Assembly (NCBI GenBank): GCA_021774795.1
Contig: JAJFIR010000031.1
Location: 186,001-250,000 of the forward strand
Length of the DNA stretch: 64,000 bases
From: Emcibacteraceae bacterium
GTDB lineage: Bacteria > Pseudomonadota > Alphaproteobacteria > Sphingomonadales > Emcibacteraceae
Direction of reading: 5' to 3'
The notes under the pieces are model-generated. The model saw only the letters and a program-made list of their open reading frames with translations, made no database searches and had not been told where the DNA came from. Below, piece after piece: positions 50,914 through 59,670 of this stretch. Position numbers and translations under genes: made by a program. How positions within the stretch are numbered: the stretch's first letter is position 1; each line of letters opens with the position of its first letter.

Positions 50914-51372
50914 TTAATAGGCCATATATCGAGATTGAGTATACGGTTGTAATTCATATTGATCTTGCAAGAAGGCTACAATATCAATCAACTCGTCCAC
51001 GGTCATGATCGAATTGTAATTTCTCATTATCGATTGCCCGTCTTCAATAACTGGTGTGACCTGATATTTATCTGAAACTTTATGCGAAGGATTGATGATC
51101 GAAGTCACTAGCTGTCCATATGTTGCTATTTTGGCTGTTCTTCCACCCAAAGGAAAGTCCATTACGGGATCAATTTGATCCAGAATTAAGACCTGGGCTA
51201 ATTCTTCTTTGCCGATAATAGTATGGCAATCGATACATCTAAAATCTACAAAATATTGTTGTCCATATTCAACATTACCGTCAGGCAAAGTGAAACCGTA
51301 TGACGATTTGGGACCCATATCGCAGCCGCTCAAACAAATAAGAAGCAAACTTCCTATAAACATCTTTTTCAT
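50914..51372 (-). CDS. Mono-haem c-type cytochrome lipoprotein
   Basis: A 152-residue lipoprotein with lipobox LSGC (Cys17), one haem motif CIDCH (46-50) and candidate distal methionines in the C-terminal MRNYNSIMTVDELIDIVAFL. It would carry electrons in the periplasm, anchored to a membrane. An FNR-type site with one mismatch lies 71 bases upstream. It resembles diverse class I cytochromes; the partner reductase is not in the window. Confidence 0.87.
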   Translation of the reverse strand: MKKMFIGSLLLICLSGCDMGPKSSYGFTLPDGNVEYGQQYFVDFRCIDCHTIIGKEELAQVLILDQIDPVMDFPLGGRTAKIATYGQLVTSIINPSHKVSDKYQVTPVIEDGQSIMRNYNSIMTVDELIDIVAFLQDQYELQPYTQSRYMAY

Positions 51373-51443
51373 TACAAATCCTTTCAGGATGGTTGTGAAA
51401 TATGCATAGAAATTCGAGTATACCTATTGGACGGCACAAAAAG

Positions 51444-51457
51444 TTGACAGAAATCAA
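51444..51457. promoter_or_regulatory. FNR/FixK-type box TTGACAGAAATCAA (one mismatch)
   Basis: One mismatch in the left arm. It lies 71 bases before the cytochrome c lipoprotein gene. Confidence 0.6.
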
Positions 51458-51568
51458 TTGAATATCTGAATATCCGCAGTCATTAGTTAGCAATCGGTAA
51501 AACATCAACGAAATCGATGTGGATTAGCTACTAATTTTCCACATAATATAAGGGAAAGCTTCCTTTTA

Positions 51569-52507
51569 TTATTTGTCTGGATGGAAGGGATCGTCTATTT
51601 CAATCCAATGCGCTTCTGCGTCAGATACTCCGACGTACAATATAGCCTTGCCATTATCGCGAACCAGCCCAGATGAAAACACGACATTAGCTATATCATC
51701 TCGTTTCGCAGGCCCGTCTCTAAATTGACCTCTACAAGCTATAATCCTATAATTTTTGACTTGCCTCCTTTTAGGATCAAAGATAAAAGATTTTGCGTAA
51801 TAATGCCTTTCCTTCATAATTTTATCATCGCAGAAACAAGCTGCGTGCGCTAAAACACCAATCTCGCCATTGTTTAGTAGGTGGGCCTCATTTACACCGC
51901 CCCAATCCATAGGATGATACATGTTATTCAGCAACTCAGCTGACTCGATACCCTCAACTGACAAATTTTCAAGGTCATCAATTTCAAAATACCCAATAGT
52001 ACCACGGCCTCCTATATTGCCTTGCGGTCTTGTAAAGACAGCAATATTGCCGTTTTCTAGATCACATAATCTAATATCCTTCATTCCTAAGGGGCCGTGA
52101 AAAAACTCAACCAAATCGAAAATATTTGGCCCGCGGAAGAAAATCGTCTTCCAAACTAAACTGTCACCAACCTCCTTTATCTGTACACCACCAAAAATTA
52201 ATTCATTTCTGACAAAAGTTACAAAAGGATCTTGCAATTCAAACACCGGAGCTCCAGTAACCGGGACCCAAACATTATCTCGTTCTTCGAAAAATATGGT
52301 TTTAGATTTTTCATGATGTCGCGGCTCAACACGTCCCGCAATAACGGTTTTATTCGCTGAATAAAAAGGTGCCGTGATATTATAGACGTCATGGCCGTTA
52401 ACTCTGTCAAAGCGGAGTTTATCGGTATTGAATGAGCTTTCATTCAACTCTCGTTGAAATTCAACAAACATCTCCCGAACACGTTTCATGTTCTTCCTCA
52501 TCTTCAA
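51569..52507 (-). CDS. DUF1861-type beta-propeller protein, glycosidase-like
   Basis: A 312-residue protein with propeller-like strands and DUF1861 landmarks: YNITAPFYSANKTVIAGRVE, LGMKDIRLCDLENGNIAVFT followed by RPQG and GGRGTIGY, and MDWGGVNEAHLLNNGEIGVL. DUF1861 is related in fold to the GH43/GH130 propellers, so it may process or bind a mannoside made by the gene set at 24-28 kb. Several in-frame ATGs (Met1, Met3, Met7) are possible. The perfect FNR-type site at 52653 is 145 bases upstream, shared with the divergent ompA-like gene. Confidence 0.7.
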   Translation of the reverse strand: MKMRKNMKRVREMFVEFQRELNESSFNTDKLRFDRVNGHDVYNITAPFYSANKTVIAGRVEPRHHEKSKTIFFEERDNVWVPVTGAPVFELQDPFVTFVRNELIFGGVQIKEVGDSLVWKTIFFRGPNIFDLVEFFHGPLGMKDIRLCDLENGNIAVFTRPQGNIGGRGTIGYFEIDDLENLSVEGIESAELLNNMYHPMDWGGVNEAHLLNNGEIGVLAHAACFCDDKIMKERHYYAKSFIFDPKRRQVKNYRIIACRGQFRDGPAKRDDIANVVFSSGLVRDNGKAILYVGVSDAEAHWIEIDDPFHPDK

Positions 52508-52652
52508 TATGTCAACCCTGTACCTGAATAAGCGTCTGCGTCTTAACCTTGCACATTTTGATGATAGGCTTGAATTGATTAATTTATTCTAAATGATGAC
52601 TTCGCCATTGGTATTAATCCAAAAGTGAAATCTAATTAGATCGCCCCACATC

Positions 52653-52666
52653 TTGATTGAAATCAA
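52653..52666. promoter_or_regulatory. FNR/FixK-type box TTGATTGAAATCAA
   Basis: Perfect site, 73 bases before the OmpA-like gene and 145 bases before the divergent DUF1861 gene. Confidence 0.8.
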
Positions 52667-52739
52667 ATTAACTCAAAAATTAATCTCATATAATCGAAGC
52701 AACAAAAATTAATCTAAGTCCAAATAGGATTTAAAAATT

Positions 52740-53849
52740 ATGAGTAAATTAATTCTAAGCAGTGTCTGTTGGTTGCTATTTCTTATCAATATTGGAGAGA
52801 CCCAGGAAAATAACTGGTATGTCGGAATTGAGGGTGGTTATAGCCTTTTGGGCAGAGAAAAATCCGTCGGCAACATACTTGATCTGAACGTTAATTTTAA
52901 GGATAGTGTCGTTTTTGGTGGTATTCTAGGTTATGATTATGGAGATTATCGAATTGAAGGCGAAATAGGAAAACATCTTCATAGCGTCGACCGTTTTAAT
53001 ATCATTAATGATGGCGGTCTTGGTTTGGGTGGTTTGGGCGATCAGGCAGCAACTAGCGGCAAGGCAAATCATTCGCGGTTCATGCTCAATATTGTTTACG
53101 ATCTTCAAAAAATTCCTAACTTTCAAAACATCGAACCATTTGTTGGTACCGGAGTGGGGTATTCAAATATTAAATGGAATAACTTCAGCACATCTACAGC
53201 TACTTTTGCCAATGATTCAGATAATGTTTTTAGTTATCATATCTTCGCTGGCGCACGCCGTTCGGTAACAAAAAGAATAGAGATGCAACTAAAATATCGC
53301 TATTTTCGATCAATCGGCGTTGATATGGTGGATCGTCTTAATAATAAATTTGACACCTCTTACGGTACACATGACTTTATGTTCAGCCTGATTTATAGAT
53401 TTGGCGAAACCCACAGCAACTCTCCGAAAAGAACGCCCGAAAGTAAGTCAACTTCCCTCGCAGCTCCTAATTCAGCAATACCCCCTATTACTACGCCAAC
53501 CAAGCCCGTTATCAAAAAAGACATCACGTATAAGATTTACTACGAATGGGATAGTAGTGAAATTGACGAGGAAGGACAGGTTACAATTGAAAACGCTGCA
53601 TCTGATGTAAAAAAAGGGGAATACGCAATTATTGAACTTGATGGACATGCTGATAGATCTGGCCCAGACAAATATAATGAAGATTTGTCAATGGAAAGAG
53701 CATTGATAGTCGAACGCGCATTAATTGCGGAAGGAATTAGCGCCTCAATGATTTCAGTGGAAGCACATGGCGAAAGAGACCCCGAATTGGACACTCTCGA
53801 TGGTATGAGAGAACGAAGAAATCGCAGAGTAGTAATATTGATAAAATAA
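52740..53849 (+). CDS. OmpA-family outer-membrane protein
   Basis: A 369-residue protein: signal peptide (cleavage near GETQEN), an eight-strand barrel opening NWYVGIEGGYSLLG, a proline-rich linker (PNSAIPPITTPTKP) and a C-terminal peptidoglycan-binding OmpA domain (YYEWDSSEIDEEG, ELDGHADRSGPDKYNEDLSM, AHGERDPELD, RRNRRVVI). It tethers the outer membrane to the wall. An FNR-type site 73 bases upstream places it in the low-oxygen set. Confidence 0.9.
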   Translation: MSKLILSSVCWLLFLINIGETQENNWYVGIEGGYSLLGREKSVGNILDLNVNFKDSVVFGGILGYDYGDYRIEGEIGKHLHSVDRFNIINDGGLGLGGLGDQAATSGKANHSRFMLNIVYDLQKIPNFQNIEPFVGTGVGYSNIKWNNFSTSTATFANDSDNVFSYHIFAGARRSVTKRIEMQLKYRYFRSIGVDMVDRLNNKFDTSYGTHDFMFSLIYRFGETHSNSPKRTPESKSTSLAAPNSAIPPITTPTKPVIKKDITYKIYYEWDSSEIDEEGQVTIENAASDVKKGEYAIIELDGHADRSGPDKYNEDLSMERALIVERALIAEGISASMISVEAHGERDPELDTLDGMRERRNRRVVILIK

Positions 53850-53878
53850 AACTTTAACCCCAATCGATCGGAATTATC

Positions 53879-54127
53879 ATGAGCAAGAGAAATAGGGAAA
53901 GTACCGGTAAAAAAGCTGCAACTGCCGCTGCCAAAACTTTAAGGAATCCTGAAGCCAACAAAGACGCGAAATCCGCAGCAGGCTCTGCATTAACACAAAG
54001 AAAAAGTACCGAAATTACCGGTAAGAAAGCTGCTAGTGCGGCAGCCAAAACATTGCGTAACCCAAAAGCCAGCAAGTCGGCCAAATCTGCCGCAGGATCT
54101 GCGCTAACGCAACGCCCCAACAAATAG
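53879..54127 (+). CDS. Small basic two-repeat protein
   Basis: An 82-residue protein made of two nearly identical units: (T/S)GKKAA(T/S)AAAKTLRNP followed by A(N/S)K(D/S)AKSAAGSALTQR. It is rich in Lys and Ala with few hydrophobic residues, suggesting a helical nucleic-acid-binding or dry-state protein rather than an enzyme. It starts 30 bases after ompA-like and probably shares its promoter. No family was recognised with certainty. The DNA repeat (about 105 bases) is a whole number of codons. Confidence 0.65.
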   Translation: MSKRNRESTGKKAATAAAKTLRNPEANKDAKSAAGSALTQRKSTEITGKKAASAAAKTLRNPKASKSAKSAAGSALTQRPNK

Positions 54128-54162
54128 TATCTATCCTACTGATTAAATATATCGATAGGAAA

Positions 54163-54176
54163 TTAATCTGGATCAA
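54163..54176. promoter_or_regulatory. FNR/FixK-type box TTAATCTGGATCAA (one mismatch)
   Basis: One mismatch in the left arm. It lies 78 bases before a universal stress gene; weaker evidence than the perfect sites. Confidence 0.5.
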
Positions 54177-54254
54177 TTGTTTGTTCTCCAAACTCGATAC
54201 CATGAGACTAATGATATTTGTTATCAATCACGTAAAATTCAAAGGAGTAATAAC

Positions 54255-55088
54255 ATGACAGTAGAAAATCAGCTAAATAAGGTCCTGGTCGCGATCGATC
54301 CAACAGAGAAAGAGCATTATGCTCTAAAACGGGCACTAATGATGAATGAATTCATTGAGGATGGAGTAAAAATTCACCTATTCATTGCTCTGGATCCGGA
54401 GAAATTACATAAAATTCACGACGCTAATGATTTTTCTTGCAACAGCAACTGGTTCACAGAACTGTTTAAGCCAATGGACGTAGAAAAAATCGAATATACT
54501 GCAGAAGTGATTTGGACAGAAAATTGGCATCTTTCCATGTTGGATGCTTCAAAACGCCATGAGGCGGACATCGTAATATTGTCTGATTATAGAAGAAAAG
54601 AAGGCCAGACCGTTTTATCATCTTCAAAATGGGCATTATTGCGGGATTCAAAATGCCCAATATTGATCGTTGATCCGTCATCCAAACTGCAGCGAAATAA
54701 CGTGTTAGCGGCATTAAATATGCAAACTGACGACCCCCGTTACGCACAGCTCAATAGAAATATTGCTGGAGTTAGTAGCCTGATTGCCAACAGTTACGGC
54801 GCAGAAAAACATATCGTCAATGCATATGAAAGTTCAGAAGATTTTCCAGACCGTGCGAAACTTATTCGCGATGGCGACGCCAGGCAGGAAAATATTCATG
54901 TCAAAATAGGCGATCCGACTGAGATTATCGCAGAAGTCGCTGACAAGATTAATGCAGATGTAGTCGTAATTGGAACGTTAGCCCGAAAAGGGGTGATCGC
55001 GGCTATGCGTGGTAACAAAAGTGAAGATATTATCCGCAAACTTAACCGGGATGTCATGGTCATAAATAGCACTACGCATCGAGAATGA
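54255..55088 (+). CDS. Tandem universal stress protein, second copy
   Basis: About 277 residues with two Usp-like halves: VLVAIDPTEKEHYALKRALM at the start and VLAALNMQTDDPRYAQLNRN at the second. The second half ends VVIGTLARKGVIAAMRGNKS, a loose match to the ATP loop. The ATG at 54255 is chosen since AAAGGAG precedes it; the longer frame from 54177 is not supported. It is similar in layout, not in sequence detail, to the gene at 23524. Confidence 0.85.
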   Translation: MTVENQLNKVLVAIDPTEKEHYALKRALMMNEFIEDGVKIHLFIALDPEKLHKIHDANDFSCNSNWFTELFKPMDVEKIEYTAEVIWTENWHLSMLDASKRHEADIVILSDYRRKEGQTVLSSSKWALLRDSKCPILIVDPSSKLQRNNVLAALNMQTDDPRYAQLNRNIAGVSSLIANSYGAEKHIVNAYESSEDFPDRAKLIRDGDARQENIHVKIGDPTEIIAEVADKINADVVVIGTLARKGVIAAMRGNKSEDIIRKLNRDVMVINSTTHRE

Positions 55089-55133
55089 TTCAAGAAGGAA
55101 AAAATAATTGTGGATTGTCCGAGGTAGTAGAGT

Positions 55134-55210
55134 ATGAAGAAAAACCCTTATGAAATATTGGGCGTTAAAAATCAGCCGTCGAAAAGGAGATTAAATCTCA
55201 TTTGTAAGCT
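55134..55210 (+). pseudogene. J-domain (DnaJ/CbpA-like) remnant
   Basis: The frame starts MKKNPYEILGVKNQPS, the classic start of a J-domain, then shifts frame to VEKEIKSHL and stops. The HPD tripeptide and the rest are gone. It lies just after a stress gene, where a co-chaperone would fit. Confidence 0.6.
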
Positions 55211-55295
55211 TCGATACTCTTCAGAAAACTACTGCCACCCCTTGCCAATAAAATGAATGAAATAATTGCAGACAAAATTATTCTTTTCATTTCTT

Positions 55296-55715
55296 TTATT
55301 TGCGACCCATAGTAATTTGATAAATACCCATGCCCGAAAGCATTGCAAGTACGAAAATAAAAGCACTAGTCGGCACTAGGACCAATCCTATAAGCGCTGG
55401 TCCGGGACAAAGGCCGGCCAGTGCCCATCCTATTCCAAAAATAATCGCTCCCGCGACCAACGGGACATCAAGGGTTGCTGTCTCCGGTAACGAGAATTCT
55501 TCTCTTAAAAGGGGTGCCGACATTTTACCTTGGATAACCCAAGCTACGGCCATGACAACAACCGCGCCACCCATAACAAAAACCAAAGTAGAATCCCAGT
55601 TTCCGAAAATGTCCAAGAACCCGCGCACACGAACTGGATCAGCCATTCCTGAAATCGCAAGCCCTGCCCCAAACAATAGCCCTGAAAGAATAGCCGCTAG
55701 TAACTCACGGTTCAT
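55296..55715 (-). CDS. YeeE/YedE-family half transporter (second half)
   Basis: A 139-residue membrane protein with about four helices ([40 protein letters not shown]) and the cysteine motif GLCPGPAL of YeeE-type sulfur-compound transporters. The ATG at 55715 overlaps the preceding gene end by four bases; the longer frame is a shadow. With the gene upstream it makes a two-protein version of YeeE (PmpA/PmpB-like). Confidence 0.85.
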   Translation of the reverse strand: MNRELLAAILSGLLFGAGLAISGMADPVRVRGFLDIFGNWDSTLVFVMGGAVVVMAVAWVIQGKMSAPLLREEFSLPETATLDVPLVAGAIIFGIGWALAGLCPGPALIGLVLVPTSAFIFVLAMLSGMGIYQITMGRK

Positions 55716-56152
55716 TGTCCTATTCCTGCAAAATTCATCAGTGCCACGGTTAGCGTCCCGGAGCCAATAAATATTGGCGTTGCGATTAGAGAGCGCCTTG
55801 ATAAACGAGACATCCCACAAACTCCGTGTCCGCTGGTGCAGCCGCTTCCGAGGCGTGTTCCAAAACCAACGAGCAGGCCACCCGCAACAAGTAAGACTTC
55901 ACTTGGATAACGAGTGACAACGCCTTCATTCGAGGCCACTTGAACAATCCATGCCCCAACTAACAATGAAACGATAAAACCCGCCGCAACTTTCCATGGT
56001 GTATCGGTTCGGGTCAATCCAGAAGCTCGGCCGAACAATCCGCTAATTCCAGCAATTCTTCCTACACCTATTAACAATATAGCTGAGGCGATACCGATCA
56101 TTATTCCACCAATAAATCCTTGTATCGGCATTGCATTTGAAATTTCCCACAT
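55712..56152 (-). CDS. YeeE/YedE-family half transporter (first half)
   Basis: About 146 residues with helices [20 protein letters not shown] and [17 protein letters not shown], and the family motif [20 protein letters not shown] with two conserved cysteines that pass on a thiosulfate or persulfide-type sulfur. Start ATG at 56152 is preferred to the TTG at 56167. It would import a sulfur compound. An FNR-type site lies 249 bases upstream, too far to call it a target. Confidence 0.85.
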   Translation of the reverse strand: MWEISNAMPIQGFIGGIMIGIASAILLIGVGRIAGISGLFGRASGLTRTDTPWKVAAGFIVSLLVGAWIVQVASNEGVVTRYPSEVLLVAGGLLVGFGTRLGSGCTSGHGVCGMSRLSRRSLIATPIFIGSGTLTVALMNFAGIGQ

Positions 56153-56401
56153 GATAAGTTTTCCCAATTAGTTAAATTTTAGTTTTATTCATATTGTAAA
56201 ACAAATGCTAACGAATAACTATAAACAAAGAGCCTCCGCTGCGGTCGACTCGAAATAAAAGACAAAATTTTCTGCTCATTTTTATATTTTTTGTGACAAA
56301 AATAGCATCTTATAAATTATAAGGCTCATGGAAATAATTCGTTTATAAAATTGACGCTTTTTTCAATTCAGTAAGTATAAACAAGCAAATAATATCAAAC
56401 A

Positions 56402-56415
56402 TTGATTATAATCAA
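56402..56415. promoter_or_regulatory. FNR/FixK-type box TTGATTATAATCAA without an obvious gene
   Basis: Perfect site, 228 bases before the cytochrome gene and 249 bases before the YeeE pair. Neither distance fits a normal target. Confidence 0.75.
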
Positions 56416-56554
56416 TTGCGTGTTAAATGTTCTCGAAAACTAACCCGCGCCAAATTATCGGGCCTCTGTTGGTTCAGTTGTTAAAATGATAAACCGTGGA
56501 GGCCAGCCTTGGATGTGTAAAGTTGACACGAGTTACAACACTTTTAATCGATGA

Positions 56555-56568
56555 TTGATCCAAATCAT
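56555..56568. promoter_or_regulatory. FNR/FixK-type box TTGATCCAAATCAT (one mismatch)
   Basis: One mismatch in the last base. It lies 74 bases before the cytochrome c'-like gene. Confidence 0.6.
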
Positions 56569-56642
56569 TATATTAATTCCTTATGGCGGTATAATAAGTT
56601 CACGATAATTCTTGGTATACTTTGCAAAAGGAACGATTTGAA

Positions 56643-57071
56643 ATGAAATATTTATCTATATTTGTAGGTATTTTGTTGTGCCTGTTATTAACAAACTGCA
56701 CCAGTAATGAGGGTGCCTTTCCTCAGATGGCTGATGCACCTCCTTTCGATTATGTCGACGGAGAGGAATTACGATCTCGCATGCACCAACTTGCTTTCGA
56801 GTTACAAAGGCTCGACAACGCTCTTGCATCCGAATATGGTGAGAATCCGCCTTCTCAGCGATCTGTCGTCGATAGCCTTCGCGATATAGAGCGTATTGGG
56901 GAGAGCCTTCAATCTGGTGATCTAAGTTCCAAACATCCTTTTTTGTTGGATGATATGAATAGTTTCCTTGCGGACGTAAGTAGGGCTCAATGGGGTGCCT
57001 CGAGAAACCGATACTACATGGCTGGCCGCGTAGCTGGTGCCTGTGTCACTTGCCACAGATCGACTTACTAA
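56643..57071 (+). CDS. Cytochrome c'-like lipoprotein
   Basis: A 142-residue lipoprotein: lipobox LLTNC (Cys19), then a mostly helical body and the haem motif CVTCH at residues 134-138, a few residues from the C-terminus. A C-terminal CxxCH in a four-helix protein is the class II (cytochrome c'/c556) layout, often binding nitric oxide or carrying electrons. ATG at 56643 follows AAAGGAA. An FNR-type site with one mismatch lies 74 bases upstream. Confidence 0.8.
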   Translation: MKYLSIFVGILLCLLLTNCTSNEGAFPQMADAPPFDYVDGEELRSRMHQLAFELQRLDNALASEYGENPPSQRSVVDSLRDIERIGESLQSGDLSSKHPFLLDDMNSFLADVSRAQWGASRNRYYMAGRVAGACVTCHRSTY

Positions 57072-57170
57072 CGCGTACACAAAGCCTTAATCATGAGAAT
57101 TATAACGCGTAAGTTTTTCTACTTGAAAAGCGATTCTCAGGCTATTTCACAAGGCTACCGCGTTAATTGA

Positions 57171-57184
57171 TTTATTTTTATCAA
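57171..57184. promoter_or_regulatory. Possible FNR/FixK-type box TTTATTTTTATCAA (one mismatch)
   Basis: One mismatch in the left arm and a T-only spacer, so this is the weakest of the sites. It lies 58 bases before the NAD(P)H-dependent reductase-like gene. Confidence 0.35.
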
Positions 57185-57242
57185 GGTCGAATTCAATTCA
57201 ATCCTGTAAGACGATATCGTTTCCATCGAAAGGAGTTGATCA

Positions 57243-57848
57243 ATGAACGAAAACAAAAAAGTACTTATTATAAATGGTTCTTACCGTGATAACGGAATAA
57301 CGGATCAGTCTGTTCACGCAGTAAGCAACGCTCTTGAAGACCTAGGGGTGGATATAGAAATTATCCAGCTTCGCGATCGGGAAATCCATTTTTGCCTTAA
57401 TTGTCGAGAGTGTATGCAAAAATCAGGAATAACCCCTGAACCCTGTGTTCAGCGTGACGCTATGGAAGCCATCGTCGCAAAAATCGAAGCTGCGGATACG
57501 TATGTCCTAGCCGCTCCGACTAATTTAGGCTCAGCAACAGCGATATTTAAGCGCTTCATGGAACGACTCGCTGTTTATGTTTATTGGCCCTGGGGTGTCA
57601 TGGTGCCAAAATACCGTAAGGAAAATGAAGCACGTAAAAAAGCGATACTCATTACCTCCTCAGCGGCACCCGGTTTGCTAGGTAGGTGGTTATATGGAAC
57701 AACCAGGCAGCTTAAATATACTGCCAAAATCATCGGTGCTGATCCTGTTGGAACTCTTTATAGCGGATTTATCGCTGGTGATGCTCACTCAGCACTCCCT
57801 GCAAGCACACAGAAGAAGGCTCTCTCACTGGTTAAAAAGCTAATTTGA
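57243..57848 (+). CDS. Flavodoxin-like NAD(P)H-dependent oxidoreductase
   Basis: A 201-residue FMN-reductase fold: phosphate loop INGSYRDNGITDQSV, a cysteine cluster CLNCRECM (Cys51, 54, 57) typical of iron-sulfur flavoproteins and their relatives, and LAAPTNLGSATAIFKRFMER. AAAGGAG precedes the start. It may reduce quinones or small electrophiles at low oxygen. The next gene begins directly after its stop. Confidence 0.85.
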   Translation: MNENKKVLIINGSYRDNGITDQSVHAVSNALEDLGVDIEIIQLRDREIHFCLNCRECMQKSGITPEPCVQRDAMEAIVAKIEAADTYVLAAPTNLGSATAIFKRFMERLAVYVYWPWGVMVPKYRKENEARKKAILITSSAAPGLLGRWLYGTTRQLKYTAKIIGADPVGTLYSGFIAGDAHSALPASTQKKALSLVKKLI

Positions 57849-58583
57849 ATGTTAAAAAATGATCGTACGATAAAAATACTGGACAACCTAATCCCAGCGG
57901 CTAGTCCAGGCATTCAATATGTTGTTGTGGACAGGAATTTCATTGTATTTGAACATAGTAATGGGTTTGCGGATATTAAGAATAGTATTCCTTTAGGAGC
58001 GCATCATTTGATGGCAGCATTTTCCATGACAAAAACACTTACGGCGATTGCTATATTGCAGCTGGTGGAGCGGGAAGTACTAAAATTAGATAATCAAGTA
58101 TCCCAATATATCAAACATCCCTACAATTCAAAAATTAACATAAGACAGCTGGTGAGCCACACGTCAGGAATCCCAAACCCAATTCCATTACAATGGACTC
58201 ATCTTGCAATTCACCATGAAAAATTTAATGAAAACGAGGTCCTCTCTCAAGTTCTTAGGACTAATTCCAAAACGGATGATTTACCAGGAAAGAAATACAA
58301 ATATTCCAACATTGGTTACTGGTTACTTGGAAAAGATATAAAACAGTTTCTTTATCAGAAACAAAAAATAAATTCGAACCAGTATATTCAGATGAGCCTT
58401 GGGTGGCATATAGATGAAATGGATGGTTCTTATTATTATAAAGAAGGTGGCGGCGCAGGATTTCACTGTGAAATGAGAATTTATCCTGATCACGGGTTGG
58501 CGTCGGTGGTGATGGTAAATAGAACCTCTTTTAATACAAGAGAGCAACTAACTGAACTCGATAAAAGTATATTAAACGCGTGA
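57849..58583 (+). CDS. Shortened beta-lactamase-family serine hydrolase
   Basis: A 244-residue class C beta-lactamase/esterase-like protein with nucleophile motif SMTK (Ser59, Lys62), the SHTSGIPNP segment, KYSNIGYWLLGK with the Tyr-Ser-Asn motif, and a C-terminal GGGAGFHCEMRIYP replacing the usual HTG. It is about 80-100 residues shorter than typical relatives; the jump from GYWLLGK to SLGWHI suggests an internal deletion. It abuts the flavin reductase gene. Activity is uncertain. Confidence 0.7.
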   Translation: MLKNDRTIKILDNLIPAASPGIQYVVVDRNFIVFEHSNGFADIKNSIPLGAHHLMAAFSMTKTLTAIAILQLVEREVLKLDNQVSQYIKHPYNSKINIRQLVSHTSGIPNPIPLQWTHLAIHHEKFNENEVLSQVLRTNSKTDDLPGKKYKYSNIGYWLLGKDIKQFLYQKQKINSNQYIQMSLGWHIDEMDGSYYYKEGGGAGFHCEMRIYPDHGLASVVMVNRTSFNTREQLTELDKSILNA

Positions 58584-58679
58584 AGCTAGTAAATTCGCGT
58601 TTATTAATTCTGATAATATTGCCATAATTTTCAAACGCAACAAAACTACTATATAATCAGACGAAAAATATTATTAATT

Positions 58680-59660
58680 TCACTTGTTATGATTCACCGT
58701 GATCACGACATTGCCTGTTTTTTGGCCTGTTTCAACGTATTTATATGCTGCCACGATTTTCTCTAGTGGAAATTTTCTATCTATCACCGCTTTAAATTTA
58801 TCTTGCTCTATAACGGACTTTATCAGCAGTAAACTTCTCTTTATATTTACTGGCATCGGAAATATAGTTTTTTTGTTTTCAAAAATAAATTTTAAAATTG
58901 GTGTAATGAAAGGCAAGAAAATATTTTGAGCCATATATCCCAAGTCTGTAGAAATATATATACCTCCAGGCTTTAGAAGATGCTTGCATTTAAAAAAAGA
59001 ACTTTTACCGACGGCATCAAAAACGAATTCATATTTATCTTCACTTTTTGTAAAATCTTCTTCGGTATAATCAATAACTTTGTTCGCACCAAGTGATTTG
59101 ACCAACCCGGTATTTTTCGTACCACATACCGCCGTAATATTGACATCCAAATTTTTTAAAAGTTGAATAGCGGCCGAACCAATCGCGCCTGTCGCTCCGT
59201 TGACAAGAACATGTTGCCCTTTCTTGAGGTTCACCTTATTGATGATATTGTACGCATAATGCGCCCCTTCGGGACTGGCAGCGGCTTGTTCGAATGAGAT
59301 ATTATTCGGCATTGTTACGGCGTTGTCTTCTTCTGCCGTCAAATATTGAGCATGCGATTCCGCACCTGAATCATCAAATCCAAAAACTTTATCGCCTACT
59401 TTTAGAGACAGGATATTTTTACCAATCGCTTCTACTTCTCCCGCAAAATCAGTGCCGGTAATTTGTTTTTTGGGTTTCAATAACCCTGTTGCTATTCTCA
59501 TAAAAAAAGGAATTGCCCTGATAGTTGCGCAGTCAGTCCTGTTTACGGTGGTGGCATGTACTTTGATCAAGACTTCATTATCTTTAGCAGTTGGCTTTTG
59601 AACTTCCCTTAATTCAAGAACATCAGGCGGTCCATACTTTGTAAAAATAATTGCTTTCAT
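58680..59660 (-). CDS. Zinc-independent medium-chain dehydrogenase (quinone oxidoreductase-like), copy 1
   Basis: A 326-residue MDR enzyme. The catalytic N-terminal domain has KYGPPDVLELREVQKPTAKD and GTDFAGEVEAIGKNILSLKV; the NADPH-binding motif is VNGATGAIGSAAIQLLKNL. It lacks the structural zinc cysteines, as in quinone oxidoreductases. It would reduce an activated double bond or quinone with NADPH. The next gene upstream is a diverged paralogue, 10 bases away. Confidence 0.85.
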   Translation of the reverse strand: MKAIIFTKYGPPDVLELREVQKPTAKDNEVLIKVHATTVNRTDCATIRAIPFFMRIATGLLKPKKQITGTDFAGEVEAIGKNILSLKVGDKVFGFDDSGAESHAQYLTAEEDNAVTMPNNISFEQAAASPEGAHYAYNIINKVNLKKGQHVLVNGATGAIGSAAIQLLKNLDVNITAVCGTKNTGLVKSLGANKVIDYTEEDFTKSEDKYEFVFDAVGKSSFFKCKHLLKPGGIYISTDLGYMAQNIFLPFITPILKFIFENKKTIFPMPVNIKRSLLLIKSVIEQDKFKAVIDRKFPLEKIVAAYKYVETGQKTGNVVITVNHNK

Positions 59661-59670
59661 CGATGAGCCT

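Larger units (their letters stand above)
56168..56642. other. Gap with two FNR-type boxes and a possible structured RNA
   Basis: No protein gene was seen in these 475 bases. Besides two FNR-type boxes there is a stem-loop at 56461-56504 (GGCCTC with GAGGCC, and inside it GGTT with AACC) about 46 bases after the first box. Confidence 0.45.

Noticed and set aside
57167-57184. Palindrome TTGAT-N8-ATCAA as a standard FNR box
   Set aside because: The spacer is eight bases, not four. Only the inner reading TTTAT-N4-ATCAA fits, and it is listed as a weak site.
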